From contig NC_087118.1 of NCBI RefSeq assembly GCF_963855985.1, positions 1,240,001 to 1,304,000 of the forward strand: a stretch of 64,000 nt of DNA, given 5' to 3'. The notes beneath the pieces were generated by a model that was not told the DNA's origin, did not search any database, and saw only the letters and a program-made list of their open reading frames with translations. The position numbers and the translations under genes are program-made. This document shows, piece by piece, positions 20,212 to 31,384 of the stretch. Source of the DNA: Ostrinia nubilalis (Eukaryota; Arthropoda; Insecta; Lepidoptera; Crambidae). Numbering within the stretch: the first letter of the stretch is position 1; every line of letters begins with the position of its first letter.

Positions 20212-22048
20212 TATACAGTGTGTCCGGGCATGTAGTGATCAAACTTTAAGGGCGTAATCTATAGACAATTTTATCGACAAAAATACTTCAAATTTGGGGC
20301 TTGACCCATTTATCGCAAAATTACAAGGATTTAAGTTTTTAATTTTTAGTTTTCACCTCTTCCTTCAAAAACAAGTGAAAGCGTGGGTAGCTTAACATTA
20401 ATAAGCAAATATTTTATATCATGCGATAGCCAATAAAATTATGTATTAGTAGAAGTAGAAAACAGACACCAGTTTCATACATTTTATGGGAGTAAGAATG
20501 GATTTAATTAGAAAAATACATGACTTTTTTCACTTCTTTTTCAGTTTTTTTCCAATACAAGAAAAACCAGGTCATTAAAGTATGTTTTTTTTGCATTGTA
20601 TTATTAGTATTTGAGCTATTCTACAAAACGAATGCAAATTTATTAGTCTACGTCTATTAGTTTCGACGTAATTGTTGAACAAAGATACCCCTTCCCAGCC
20701 GCTTCCATAGCGCGTCGGAATAGGTTGTGTGATTCTTTCAGGCAGTGCATTTTCGCATGTTAGCAGCGCTATGGAACCGGCTGGGAAGGGGTATCTTTGT
20801 TTAACAATTGCGTCGAAACTAATAGACGTAGACTAATAAATTTACATTCGTTTTGTAGAATAGCTCAAATACTAATAATACAATGCAAAAAAAACATACT
20901 TTAATGACCTGGTTTTTCTTGTATTGGAAAAAACCGGCCAAGTGCGAGTCGGGCTCGCACACCGAGGGTTCCGCCGTACAAACGTAGCGGTTTACAATTT
21001 ATGACGTATTAAATCAAATTACTTACTTGATTCCGTTGCGAGTAGTGGCGAATTTCAAAATATGCGGTATGATTATTTTTTATTTATTTATTTTTCCTAT
21101 ATTTGCATTATAGGTAGGTACCTACCTCAGCGTTTTGAATTTTTGCGTTGATTTGGAATTTCTCACAGTTTAGAGGCAATTAGATTTAAGAAGTGTTTGA
21201 TATGAATTTCAACTTTAATATCTCTACGCGTTCATGTGAAAAAGGGTAGGTAGTAAGTTTATAATTATTAAAAAAATATTTTGTCATGTAAGCAAAAATA
21301 ATATTTTAAATTTTATATAACTTCAAATTTATCATTTTCGCAATTTTTCCTTTATCTGTACTATATAACGTTGCTTCGTGCCGAATTTCAAGATTCTGAG
21401 TTCACAGGAAGTACCTTGTAGGTTTTGATTCCCTAGCGTGTGACGGAAATTCGTCTAAGGTGTCGGTATAAACTGCTGTATCTTTTGATCGCGTTAACTT
21501 AGAAGTTTGATTTTTTTACTTCTTAAAGGGACAATAGATCTAGGTATTTGGTATAAATTTCAATTTGATACCTTTATTCGTTCGTGAGAAATAAGGTAGT
21601 AAGTTTCATTTTATTAAAATATTTTTATTATATTATATAACCAAAAAAATGAAATTTTCGCAATTTTTCCTATATTTGCATTATATGACAATGCTTTATG
21701 CCAAATTTCAAGATTCTGAGTTTACGGGAAGTATCCTGTAGGTTTTGATTCCTTTGCGAGTGTCGAAAATTTGTTGAAAATATCGACATAATCGGCTGTA
21801 TCTTTTGATTGGCTTGGCTTAGAAGTTTGATATTTTCACAGCTTAAAGGGACAATAGACCTGAGTATTTCATGTGAATTTCAGCTTGATACGTTCACGCG
21901 TTCTTGAGATAAAGGGTCTTGACAGACGGACGGACGGACAACAAAGTGATCCTATAAGGGTTCCGTTTTTTCCTTATGAGGTACGGAACCCTAAAAACTG
22001 AAAAAGAAGTGAAAAAAGTCATGTATTTTTCTAATTAAATCCATTCTA
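20212..22048. mobile_element. inverted-repeat element with an insertion in its right arm
   Basis: The left arm, about 20490-20720 (from aagaatggatttaattag through accccttcccagcc), is inverted as 20765-20933 plus 21996-22048. A repeat has been inserted at 20934-21995. A possible left end, acagtgtgtccgggcatgta (20215), lacks a right counterpart, so the element is probably truncated on the right. No coding is seen. Confidence 0.75.
20934..21995 (+). repeat. ggccaagtgcgagtcgg-family dispersed repeat
   Basis: It begins ccggccaagtgcgagtcggg and ends gtacggaaccctaaaa, with cagacggacggacgg near the end and related segments repeated inside (caagattctgag, gttttgattcc, cagttt). It is a very common lepidopteran interspersed repeat as I recall. 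The class is uncertain and no ORF is seen. It interrupts the right arm of the inverted-repeat element. Confidence 0.75.
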
Positions 22049-22228
22049 GTGATAAATGAGGTTCATAATTATTGTAGTATGCAGACGACAGACTTGTGTA
22101 GTTTTATTAGACGCTATTTTTACAATGAGTACTCGAGGTATGAGGAAAAGACACTTCATTTGTAAAATTCATAAATGCTATGTAGGATTCATTGGAGCTA
22201 TGTATGTTCCACAACTAGTAACGACTAG

Positions 22229-22475
22229 GCGTGGCCAGGTGTGTCTGATTTTTAAGTTAGCGGCCAGGTGTGCCGAAAGGCCAGGTGTGTCCTTGATTTT
22301 ATATTAACGGCCAGGTGTGCCGATGGGCCAGGTGTGTCCTTGATTTTAACTTTAGCGGCCAGGTGTGCCGATGGGCCAGGTGTGCCGATGGGCCAGGTGT
22401 GTCCATAATTTTTAAGTTAGCGGCCAGGTGTGCCGATGGGCCAAGTGTGTCCTTGATTTTAGTTATGAAGCGTTA
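22229..22475 (+). repeat. ~48-bp minisatellite rich in CAGGTG E-boxes
   Basis: The unit is ggccaggtgtgccgatgggc followed by caggtgtgtccttgatttt and a short AT linker. Nine exact ggccaggtgtg words and one ggccaagtgtg variant occur here. CAGGTG is the E-box bound by Snail/ZEB-type factors, so a regulatory effect is conceivable but not shown. Confidence 0.85.
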
Positions 22476-22929
22476 GCGTTGTGCCCATAGTGGATAATTG
22501 TTCCCATTTTTTTTTTAGCTTGATAGCTAGCTTTTAGCCTTTCCAGTTTCTTTTTTATAATGTATTACCCACCTAATATTGTAAGTTAAGAGACGCACTG
22601 GGTGTGCTTGCCGACTTCAGGCAGGATTTTGCTGGTATGTTAAGCGAGCCATCCAGTCGTCGCAGTTGTGTATGAGAGTTGCACTGACTAAAATACAAAC
22701 TGAACATCTTTATTTATAAAGCATAAGTAAAATTGTTACATGTAACAGTGGCAAAGCAAAGAAGAGCATACAATATTTGTCAAGCAATATATTTTTAGAT
22801 TTTATTTTTGGTTTTGAATAGGAAATAAATCAAGAGCTTAATATGATATAAAAATTGAACATAGCCCCATAAAATTTTAAGTTGATGCTTGTCATACACA
22901 GTTTATTCCGTCGAGAACTTTATTTCACA
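22476..22929. other. AT-rich non-coding sequence
   Basis: No ORF, repeat pair or transposon end recognised. Confidence 0.6.
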
Positions 22930-23037
22930 GTTGAGGACAATGACGTCTGAATATAAAGCCGGTACACCACCGGGGACGCCCGTCAGCCAACGATCAAATA
23001 AGCGAGCTAAGCGGATGAAGTTGTCTTCGTTGTCAAA
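22930..23037 (+). CDS. possible orphan first coding exon (unknown)
   Basis: An acceptor-like tttatttcacag is followed by an ATG at 22940 opening 32 codons, with PPGTPVSQRSNKRAKRMK in the middle, a basic stretch that would suit nuclear localisation. A possible donor, tcaaa|gtaagg, follows. Sequence composition is more GC-rich than the surroundings. It could equally be a transposon leader or chance. Confidence 0.22.
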
Positions 23038-23451
23038 GTAAGGAGGCGTCACCACGACGGTCTTCTATGGGGTGAAGTTGCAAGAAAAGAATGCAAAGGG
23101 GCTCATCTTCTTCCAGCTATACTGAAGAAGCAGGTTAGCAGCTTAGATTCGTAAATACTCTCTAGTGAAGAGATTTTTTGAAATTATTTTATGTCTAGTA
23201 GTTATTATTCTTTCAATAACAGCTTTAATAATTTAATCCCTGAATTCAACTCTGCAAATAATTAGAATGAGAAATAAGTAGTACAATTTTCATTGCAAAA
23301 GTTAGTTAACCTAGCCAAAGATAGATTGAGGCTTTGTTGATTTTATGGTAATCTATGCCTGGAGTGAGTGGCAGTGATTTTTCCTAGCTAAAAGAATTAT
23401 GAACGGTTGAGGAAATGCTGGATCTTCCTTCTTGAAAGGATGAAAACTTAC
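23038..23451. other. non-coding sequence, possible intron on the minus strand
   Basis: This lies downstream of the candidate minus-strand exon. A weak acceptor (ctaattatttgcag on the minus strand) is present near 23250. No gene recognised. Confidence 0.4.
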
Positions 23452-23610
23452 GTGATTATTTTTATGACGAACTAGGATGGTTAAATAGGCGTGAAATAAC
23501 AAAACCCAAAGACTTGCCCAGACTTTTGTTCTCATTAAAGCCAGTTTATTTCGCAAATAATCGATCATAGGAACAGATTCATCCAGCCCCAAAGATAAAC
23601 AACTCGGGTT
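23452..23610 (-). CDS. candidate orphan exon, 53 codons (unknown protein)
   Basis: On the minus strand gtattttcag precedes the exon and a consensus donor gtaagt follows (23451-23446). The 159-nt exon is open in only one frame and is phase 0 at both ends. The product contains LDESVPMIDYLRNKLALMR followed by a hydrophobic segment (VWASLWVLLFHAYLTILV) that could span a membrane. The next plausible acceptor would add a stop almost at once. The Pao element sits 10 bases upstream of the acceptor. I do not recognise the protein. Confidence 0.35.
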
Positions 23611-23624
23611 CTGAAAATACTCTG

Positions 23625-23864
23625 TGTTCAGGGTTTCAATAAAAAGTCCTTTTTTACATAAGGATTAGTTTAATCTTCATATGTGCTGCGTTTACAATGG
23701 TAAAATGTAGAAAAAATACGAGCTACGCGCTCAAGGATTCGATCCAAAGGTAAAGATGGCCGGACGACGCCGCTAGTGATGTTCTTTACTTCCTGTTTGG
23801 AGGCATTGGCGATAGTGACGTCCGGCGCGGGGTGAAAAAAGGTTGTAAGCGCACTGCGCGTACA
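23625..23864 (-). repeat. Pao 3' LTR (240 bp)
   Basis: It runs TG...CA on the minus strand, from 23864 to 23625, next to the 5-bp duplication. The outer 34 bp (23831-23864) recur at 29799-29832. Confidence 0.7.
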
Positions 23865-23946
23865 TCTTCGGGGGCGTTGAAAGCAGGTGCCGCTTTCAAC
23901 TTGATTGCAGGGTTCCTGATGCAGACATCATTGGTTCAGCTGACGC

Positions 23947-25332
23947 TCAAGGTACAGAATACGATGATGTGATTGGAACTCCTTCCTTGGTTTCTTCTTG
24001 GATTGCAGGTATTATGCACATCTTGTTTATGGCTCTCCTGATCGTGCCTTTGTTGGTGAGAACGTCTGCAACTCTGCTGATGCCATCAGGTCCAGGATAA
24101 AGACGACTGATCCGTGCCAATCGCCAGTGAAGTGGAGGTAAGTTTTCTTCCTTTAGAATTACGAGGTCTCCGACATGTAGGTCTTGCTGCCGCCTCTTCC
24201 ATTTGGTTCTAAGTTGCAATTCCGCTATGAACTCCCGGCGCCATCGGTCCCAGAAGTGTTGACGCAATTGCTCGATGCGCAGATATCGGGTTGGGTTCTT
24301 AGCGGTGATGGGTAGGCTCGGTATGCTTGTGAGAGGTCGCCCGATTAGGAAGTGCCCAGGAGTCAAAGGAGACGGGTCAGTAGGATCGGAGGACAGTGGA
24401 GTAAGGGGACGGGAATTCAGTATAGCCTCGATCTGTGTGAATAGCGTTGCTAACTCCTCAAACGTCAGAGAAGCATTGCCAGCAACGCGCTTAAGGTGGT
24501 GTTTAGCCGATTTGACTCCAGCCTCCCATATTCCCCCAAAATGAGGAGAATATGCGGGACTGAAGACAAATTTAATGCCTTCGTCATTGGCAAAATGGGA
24601 TACAGACTTACGACTGGACCTTAGAAGTTTACCTAATTCATTGTTAGCGCCTTTAAAATTGCTCCCATTATCACAATAGATTATACCAGGTTTTCCCCGT
24701 TTAGAAATAAACCTTCTCAACGATAGGATGAATGCTTCTGTGCTCATGTCGCTAACAAGTTCAAGATGTAACGCTTTTGATGACAGACAAATAAACAAAC
24801 ATAGGTAACATTTTGAGGTTCGACTTCCTCTGCCCTTTTTACTTGAAATTAAGAAGGGTCCAGCCATGTCAACACCACACGAGTAGAATGGGAATGTAGC
24901 AATAGTCCTTTCAGTGGGTAAACTACCCATTATAGGTTGCAAGGTTTTACCTCGAAATCTAGTACAAATTAAGCATCGCTTAGTAATACTGCGTGCCAGA
25001 CACCTGCCACCTATAGGCCAGAATTGTTCTCTTATTGACGCCAAAAGAGATTGAGCACCAGCATGGAATAGGCGAACATGTTCGTGAGTTAATATTAATT
25101 TAGCTAAGTGGTGCTTGGCGTCTAGGATCATGGGGTGCTTCTTGTCATAATCAAAATTTGAACTTACCATTCTGCCTCCCACCCTCAAGATGCCATTAGA
25201 ATCAATAAAAGGAGCAAGTGAGAGCAGTTTTGAATTATGATGCAAAGGTTTGTTACTTAAAATATCATTAATTTCAGTAGAAAAAGACTGTGCTTGACTT
25301 TGTTTGACTAAAAGTAGTAAAGATTCGTTCAA
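23947..25332 (-). CDS. pol: Pao integrase (3' part of pol)
   Basis: This is the retroviral-type integrase that joins element cDNA to the genome. The zinc-binding HHCC region is HEHVRLFHAGAQ through RCLICTR (about residues 83-127). The DDE core is CGVDMAGPF (near residue 155), IIYCDNGSNFKG (near 222) and GGIWEAGVKSAKHHLK (Glu near 269). A C-terminal WKRRQQDLHVGDLVILKEE domain follows, typical of BEL/Pao. The frame is open over 461 codons. It was continuous with gag-pol before the retrocopy inserted at 25344. The chosen ATG is only the first in the remaining frame. Confidence 0.9.
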   Translation of the reverse strand: MNESLLLLVKQSQAQSFSTEINDILSNKPLHHNSKLLSLAPFIDSNGILRVGGRMVSSNFDYDKKHPMILDAKHHLAKLILTHEHVRLFHAGAQSLLASIREQFWPIGGRCLARSITKRCLICTRFRGKTLQPIMGSLPTERTIATFPFYSCGVDMAGPFLISSKKGRGSRTSKCYLCLFICLSSKALHLELVSDMSTEAFILSLRRFISKRGKPGIIYCDNGSNFKGANNELGKLLRSSRKSVSHFANDEGIKFVFSPAYSPHFGGIWEAGVKSAKHHLKRVAGNASLTFEELATLFTQIEAILNSRPLTPLSSDPTDPSPLTPGHFLIGRPLTSIPSLPITAKNPTRYLRIEQLRQHFWDRWRREFIAELQLRTKWKRRQQDLHVGDLVILKEENLPPLHWRLARISRLYPGPDGISRVADVLTNKGTIRRAINKMCIIPAIQEETKEGVPITSSYSVP

Positions 25333-25343
25333 TTCTTCGACCT

Positions 25344-25588
25344 AAAAAGGAAAGAGATTTAATCCTGCGAAAGTTTCACATCAACGCGTACGATGTAGGA
25401 GGTTTTCTTAATATTTTAGCTAACCCAACAAGCAAAGCTGCAAGATTTGTGGTGGATATGGTTTCGCAGGATTAAATTTATTTCTAAATAGTGAATGTTA
25501 TTGTAAGCGTAGGTTAAGATTCGATGGGACTGACATGTTTTCAAACAAAAGTCCCTAAATAAAAACAGATTAAAAAAAAAAAAAAAAA
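25344..25588 (+). pseudogene. 5'-truncated processed retrocopy of an unknown mRNA
   Basis: This is the polyadenylated tail end of an mRNA inserted by a LINE machinery. It has an exact 13-bp duplication, aattcttcgacct (25331-25343 and 25589-25601), an AATAAA signal at 25558-25563 and a run of about 17 A from 25572. The first 126 nt encode a 42-residue C-terminus (with LRKFHINAYDVGGFLNIL and AARFVVDMVSQD, then TAA at 25473-25475), followed by a 96-nt 3' UTR. I do not recognise the protein. It could be a host gene or the 3' end of an unknown element. The insertion splits Pao pol. Confidence 0.75.
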
Positions 25589-25591
25589 AAT

Positions 25592-28500
25592 TCTTCGACC
25601 TCTAATGGGCCAGTCAATTTAGGGTTACTTTTATTACAATTGTTTACAAAACGCAACAAATAGGCATAAGTTCTTTTCAAATGCATGTAACTTGAATACT
25701 TTTCAAATTGTATAAAATTGTCAAAACCAGTTTGAGTCCCTACCAGACATTGGAGAGACTTAGGTACTTTATTCTTTAATTCTGGCAAATTAATTGGAAT
25801 TTTGTTGTGTGATTGCTTAGGCCATTCGCACGACTTAGATTTGAGAAATGTAGGCCCTTCCCACCAAAGAGGAGAAGTTTGCAATGATTTTGGATCTACG
25901 CCCCTGGACGCCATGTCAGCAGGGTTTTCATGGGTAGGTACATGATTGAAAGTAAAATCCGATGCCAACTCATTAATCTCATTGACACGATTGCACACAA
26001 AGGTTTTTAGGTCACTAGTTTGTGCTTTCAACCAACCTAACACAACTGTAGAGTCAGTCCAAAGATACTTGCGATGAATGTTACATCTTAAAGCTTGCAA
26101 AACTTTTGTGGACAATCGCGCACCTAACAATGCTCCACACAACTCGAGTCGTGGAATAGTCAGTGGTTTAATTGGTGCAACTCGGGCTTTAGCACACAAC
26201 AGCCTTATCAAAATGTTATCATCAACACTTTCAGAGCGCAAATAAACACAAGCAGAGTAGGCTTGCTCAGATGCATCAACAAAACAATGCAGTTCAATTA
26301 CTATAGGTGAATCACATAAAACATGTCTTGGAATTTGAATGGTAAATAAAATTGGAAATTCACTTATAAGTTTACACCAGTTTTTTGTGAAAGAATCAGG
26401 AACTGGATCGTCCCAACCTAACTTTGCATTCCACAATCGCTGAAGTAAAATCTTTGCTATAATTACACAGGGACTCAATAAGCCCAATGGATCAAATATC
26501 TTGCATGTAGTAGAAATAACTATTCTTTTAGTTACGTTAGAATTTAGTTGAAGATCAGTAGAAAATTGCAATGTGTCAGATTTAGGTGAATAATTAAGAC
26601 CCAACACACTGGATTCTTTGTAAAGATCAAGAGAATCAGAAATATTGCTTTCATTTTCAAATAACTCTGAGCAATTAGTGCGCAATTTACGCAGAGGCAA
26701 ACAGGCAGAATTTAGTGCTTTAATTACTCCGTCAGCAATATGTTTTAAACCATCAATAGTATCAGAACCGGTATTTAGGTCGTCCATATAAAAATCATGT
26801 TTGATCACATCAGCCACTACACTATCAGGACACTCTAGAGCTAACTGCAGAAGACAACGAGTACTTAAAAATGGTGCAGAAGCAGTACCGTATGTGACGG
26901 TATTCAGTTGTAAAACTTGGAGTGGCTGATCCCTTTCCTCACGCCAAAGAATCAGTTGCAAATGACGCTGACACTGATCTATTTCAATTTGGCGGTACAT
27001 ATTTTCAATATCACCTACAAGGATGTACTTAAATTGGCGGAACCTCATTAAAATAGAAATTAAATCACTTTGTATCACTGGTCCAACTAATTGTATGTCA
27101 TTTAATGACAAACCTGACTTGGTTTTAGATGAAGCATTAAAAACAGTCCGCAATTTGGTTGTTTCACTTTTTTCCTTTAAAATAGCATGATGTGGCATAT
27201 AATAGCCAAAAGTAGGTCGTTCTACTTTACTTAAATGTCCTAAGTCTGCATACTCCTTTAAAAAATCCTTGTATTTTTGTTTTAATGAAGGTTGTTTGTC
27301 AAGTTTCTTAGTTAAATTGTCTAGACACGCTTTGGCAGTATAAAAGTTATCAGATAACGCTTGTTCAGGCCTTTCTTTCATAGGCATCTGAACACTGAAC
27401 CTACCATTAGGTAAACGAGTAGCCGTGTCTACAAAATGTGACTCACAAAGTTTTTCCTCCAAAGAGTAAGTCTTTGAAGTTGGGAGGTCATCAATGTGCC
27501 AAAACCTTTCTAGTGAGTCGCGAATCTCTTGTGTAAAATTGCAATAAACTTGTTGTGTTTTAGTAGGAGGAGATGATACAGATAATGGACCAGCAACTAG
27601 CCATCCTAACTTTGAATCTTGCAGCACAGGTTTGTTAGCACCTAATTTAATTACTTTATTCTCAATAATTTGCCAATAAACATCCGCACCCAATAGCATG
27701 TCCACTTCTGATGGTAAATGAAACTGTGGGTCAGCGAGTTTGATATTGAGTGGCAGCTGTAAATTGTCAATATTAACCTTGGAGTTTGGTAATAGTCCAG
27801 TAATGCGAGGAATAACTAAAAATCTTGTATTGAATTCAAAAGAATTAATGAGTGATTTCACTTTTAACGCATAACTTTCATTCACTTCACATTTCACATT
27901 GTTTATACCACAAATGTTTATTGAATTATTAGGTTTGCCAGTTAGTCCCATTCGTTGAATTAACCCGTTGGTTACAAATGAAGATTGGCTACCAGTGTCA
28001 AGCAAAGCACGAGCAGTGTAGGTCTTGTTATTAACAATAACTTCAACAATGGCAGTACACAACAAAACTTGATCCATAGACACCGCAGATAATGACACTG
28101 GTAATGACTGGTGAACTGTAGGTTCATTTGTGGATTGACTTGACATTGTAACATTTGAATTTTTGTGTAAAAGTGTATTATGTTTTCTCTTGCATGTGCG
28201 ACAACCACCCTTGAGCTGACATATAAAAGAGTTGTGACCTGGCAATAAACAATTTTTGCACAGTTTGTATTTGAACACTTCATTTGTTCTTTCACCAACA
28301 CTCATATTTTTGAACCTTGGACACTCATAAAGGCGATGATCATCTTCACAAATAACACACAACTTTGAACTTTTGTCACTTGAAACAACTAAACTTTTAG
28401 ATTGGTAGTTTGACCTTTGATTATTATTTTTGACAGAAAACCTGTTATTATCACACTTGTCTGACCTATTGTAGGCAGTTTCTAGCACATCAGCACGATT

Positions 28501-29421
28501 CCGCAAGAATGTATAAAATTCCTCTAAAGTAGGCAAGTGAGAAAGATGACTTTTATATTCCTCCCACCTTCTACTCGTGTTGATGTCTAACTTGCCGGAC
28601 ACCATGAAAATAATCAGAGTATCCCATTGGTTTGTAGGTTGATTTAAGTTTTCAAGAGCCCTTAAATGTTTTGACACATGGTCTACAATGAATCGCAGAG
28701 ATTGATAAGTTTCTTTATTAAGAGTTTCTAAACTGAACAGAGATTTTAGATGATTATTTATCAGCACATTTGTATTGTTGTATCTTTTATTTAGAATATC
28801 CCATGCCATTTTGTAATTTTTAGAACAAAAAACAATAGACTTGATCACTACCGCTGCACTTCCCTGTAAAGATGACCGCAAGTAGTGGAATTTATTTATG
28901 TCAGGGATATCATCATTACTATTAATTAGTGACTCAAAAGTATCTCTGTATTCTAGCCATTGCAAATAATTGCCATCAAAAGTCGGTAACTGTATTGTAG
29001 GTAACTTAATAGCATTGTTTTGGTTTGACTGACAACTGTACAAAGAAGCATTATCCTGAGGTTGAGATTCTAAAGTCTTTTTACCAAAAGGAGATGACTC
29101 CAAATAATCTTGAGCCAAAGCTAAAACATTTTGAAATAAGTTCTCAATAGTGTCCCGTTCAATAATTTGTTCCTCAATATTTTTATGTAAAATCTCAATT
29201 TTCCCCTGAATATCATCAAAATTAGATAACATATCCTGAATCTTAGTAACTTTCAATTGTAACTTCTTGTAAGTCACACTTGTGGGCTCAGATTTGAGTA
29301 TTTCATCGATGTTACTACTGTATTTAGTTAAAAGTCCCTTGATAATTCCCCGTTGCTTAATTAACTTACTTAATTCAGTCTTTTCCTCATAAGACAAGGG
29401 TTGAGCTTCGTCCTCAGACAT
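25592..29421 (-). CDS. gag-pol: Pao gag-protease-RT-RNase H polyprotein
   Basis: One minus-strand frame of about 1277 codons begins MSEDEAQPLSYEEKTELSKL (29421). An N-terminal coiled-coil-like, E/K-rich gag region is followed by a capsid region (LPTIQLPTFDGNYLQWLEYR) and Cys/His zinc motifs (CVICEDDHRLYEC near residue 357, CKNCLLPGHNSFIC, CRTCKRKHNTLLH). Then come the aspartic protease (ALLDTGSQSSFV near 474), RT (LRTVFNASSKTKSG, ILVGDIENMYRQIEI, and DFYMDDLNTG near 877) and RNase H (HCFVDASEQAYSA near 1048). It runs into the retrocopy poly(A) after LEVEE. Integrase continues beyond it. The frame is otherwise unbroken, so insertion is recent. Confidence 0.92.
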
Positions 29422-29832
29422 TTTAAAGGCTCTAACAATGCTTCAATTAGGCAAAAATAATAAAATAAAAAACCTTAGTTAGACTCAAGTCAAACCCGTT
29501 CCGGACGGGGACAGTTTTGAATCTAGGTCCAGATGCAGTCGAAATCCCACGTGCCAGGCGCTCCTACCGCGTGCAGCAGGGCTGTAGCAGCTTACTCTAT
29601 TACAGTAGCCACAGGAAACCACTGAAAATTGCGATAGAATTAGACTTTTACCAATGCACGTGTATTTACAGGTTATTTTATTTTCAGCAAATTTCAAGGA
29701 AAATGAGTAAATCTTTCAGGCAAAATAGGTAGGAACGTACACACAATGCTTTAAATTAAATTAGAAGATAGGCAATGCTTCTCAAAATGCGAAAAATAGG
29801 TGAAAAAAGGTTGTAAGCGCACTGCGCGTACA
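29422..29832 (-). other. Pao leader with only the outer 34 bp of the 5' LTR
   Basis: The outer 34 bp (29799-29832) equal the outer end of the 3' LTR, but the remaining sequence does not resemble the 240-bp 3' LTR. It is noncoding, with a GC-rich stretch at 29495-29580. Either most of the 5' LTR was lost or replaced, or this is a recombinant of two elements. No primer-binding site identified. Confidence 0.6.
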
Positions 29833-29837
29833 CTCTG

Positions 29838-30575
29838 TGGTATGTTTTAACTGCCACTCGTTAAATGTAGCTTAAGCAATCATTTAGAATACGAAAACGA
29901 TGCCTGTGAGTTTAACTCGTATTCCTTCAATTTCAAACACTACTTCTCGTATTGGGAATGACTCTGGAGAAAAACCATGATTTTGAAGTCATTTAGTAAG
30001 AGAAATTTTGGTAAATGGAAAATCCATAAACGCGGGTTTAGATTTTTATAATGAGAGCACTCTTTTACGCAAAACTGACGCTGATGTACTTAGTTTGGCG
30101 AAGCATTTTGACAATATTTCAGTTGCAAAAGATTTAGTCAATTATCATTCTTACTTATAGATAGAACTAACATATAAGCATGAATGTTGATAAGATTGAC
30201 GTTGTTGTAATGTTAGTGATCAATGATGTATAGGTATTTAGAACACTGACAAATGGTCGGAACTTCTCGGAACTGTAATTTCTCACGGTTTTGAATAATT
30301 CTACACTAACATTCTATTAAGGTCCTAATCAGAATATTTTTGAGAACCACGAAGACTTTTTGGCACCTTTTGTTACTGATACAGTAGAAATCACAGATAC
30401 AAGCGTACTAATTCTGGTTTTACCGAGGATAGTTACAAATTTCTTAGTCTCCTCTCGATCAAAATATTTTCGTGGGCTTAATTCCCACCTTAGGCAGTTG
30501 CGATATTGTTGATATTTATTTATTTATTTAAGGTTCGCAAAACAAGTGATATAATAGTGATAGAGGAATATAATG
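29838..30575. other. sequence flanking Pao, with coding-like relics
   Basis: A 57-codon plus-strand stretch without ATG (about 29989-30160; contains NGKSINAGLDFYNESTLL and LSLAKHFDNISVAKDLV) is open and ends in a stop. On the minus strand a pyrimidine-rich tggtttttctccag precedes SFPIREVVFEIEGIRVKL (29985-29885). They overlap partly and cannot both be genuine. No family is recognised. Confidence 0.3.
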
Positions 30576-30576
30576 T

Positions 30577-30772
30577 AACTAGCGCCCCCCCGCGACTTTG
30601 TACGCGCGGATTCTGTTTTACCCCTTAGAGGTGGTTTCGTAAAATCCTTTCTTAACGGATGCCTACGTCATAACATTTACCTGCATGCCAAATTTCAGCC
30701 CGATCCGTTGAGTGGTTTGGGCTGTGCGTTTATAGATCACCGTCAGTCAGTCAGTCACCTTTGAGTTATATA
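30577..30772 (+). repeat. cgcgacttcgtacgcg-family repeat, target of the next LTR element
   Basis: It begins ctagcgcccccccgcgactt and continues gtacgcgcggattctgtttt, ending cagtcagtcagtcacc and ttgagttatata. It is the same family as 3136-3315 and 49139-49881. The LTR element at 30773 is inserted into its tail. Confidence 0.75.
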
Positions 30773-31384
30773 TGTCGGAGCGTCGGGCTCTCGGACGGCA
30801 CCAGAAGGGTCTCTCATTGAATTCATACTATCTACCTATGTGGGCGTATAGGGAACACGTGCGAGTGGATACTAACACTAATCATAATCACTGATTATAA
30901 ACGACTAACTTTACTATAGACTAGAATGTAAAGACTGGTTCGTAATTTAATCAATATTGTCCACAGTTAAATTTAACAGAAAGATCAAAGTTACTGAATT
31001 AATTTAACAAAGCTAGAGACGCCTAAATTAAATAGATTGGGAGCGATTGACGAATTTGTGAACCACGCCCAGTCACCACCACGTCCAAAACCCGAATGTG
31101 CAATGACTCTAAGACTGAGTCCCAGAATCTCTACGTTTCAGGGCTCTGTACCTGAAGTTTTTGTAAAGCTATTAATCCATCAATACTGCACTTAAACGGG
31201 TTCACAACTACGTCAGGCAACATGGGATTTATGTCACCTTCGTTCCCAGGCGCGCACTTAACTCTGACCATAAGAGCTTTGGCGCTGCTTAAAATTCCAT
31301 AGCAATAAACTAGCTAACACATTCAAAGTGTTGTGAGAACTATAACATTAAGTTATTTAATTTATTGCGCACCGCGCGCCGACA
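30773..31384 (-). repeat. left LTR (612 bp)
   Basis: It starts tgtcggagcgtcgggctctc and ends accgcgcgccgaca. It is identical in length to 35473-36084, with three substitutions (near 30883, 31193 and 31211). Confidence 0.9.

Larger units (their letters stand above)
23625..29832 (-). mobile_element. BEL/Pao LTR retrotransposon
   Basis: The terminus on the minus strand is TGTACGCGCAGTGCGC (29832 downward), and the far end is ...TGAACA (23625). The 5-bp duplication ctctg lies at 23620-23624 and 29833-29837. Gag, protease, RT, RNase H and integrase occur in that order, with a YMDD-type Pao RT. The only large disruption is a 245-bp retrocopy at 25344-25588. The two terminal repeats share only their outer 34 bp. 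Confidence 0.9.

Noticed and set aside
22229..22475. CRISPR array
   Set aside because: The spacers are not unique. The units are a plain minisatellite in a eukaryotic genome, and no cas genes are present.
24275..24544. Plus-strand ORF opposite Pao integrase
   Set aside because: Antisense shadow of the integrase frame.
29485..29732. Short ORFs in the Pao leader
   Set aside because: Open on both strands in a GC-rich stretch, with no motif and no start context.
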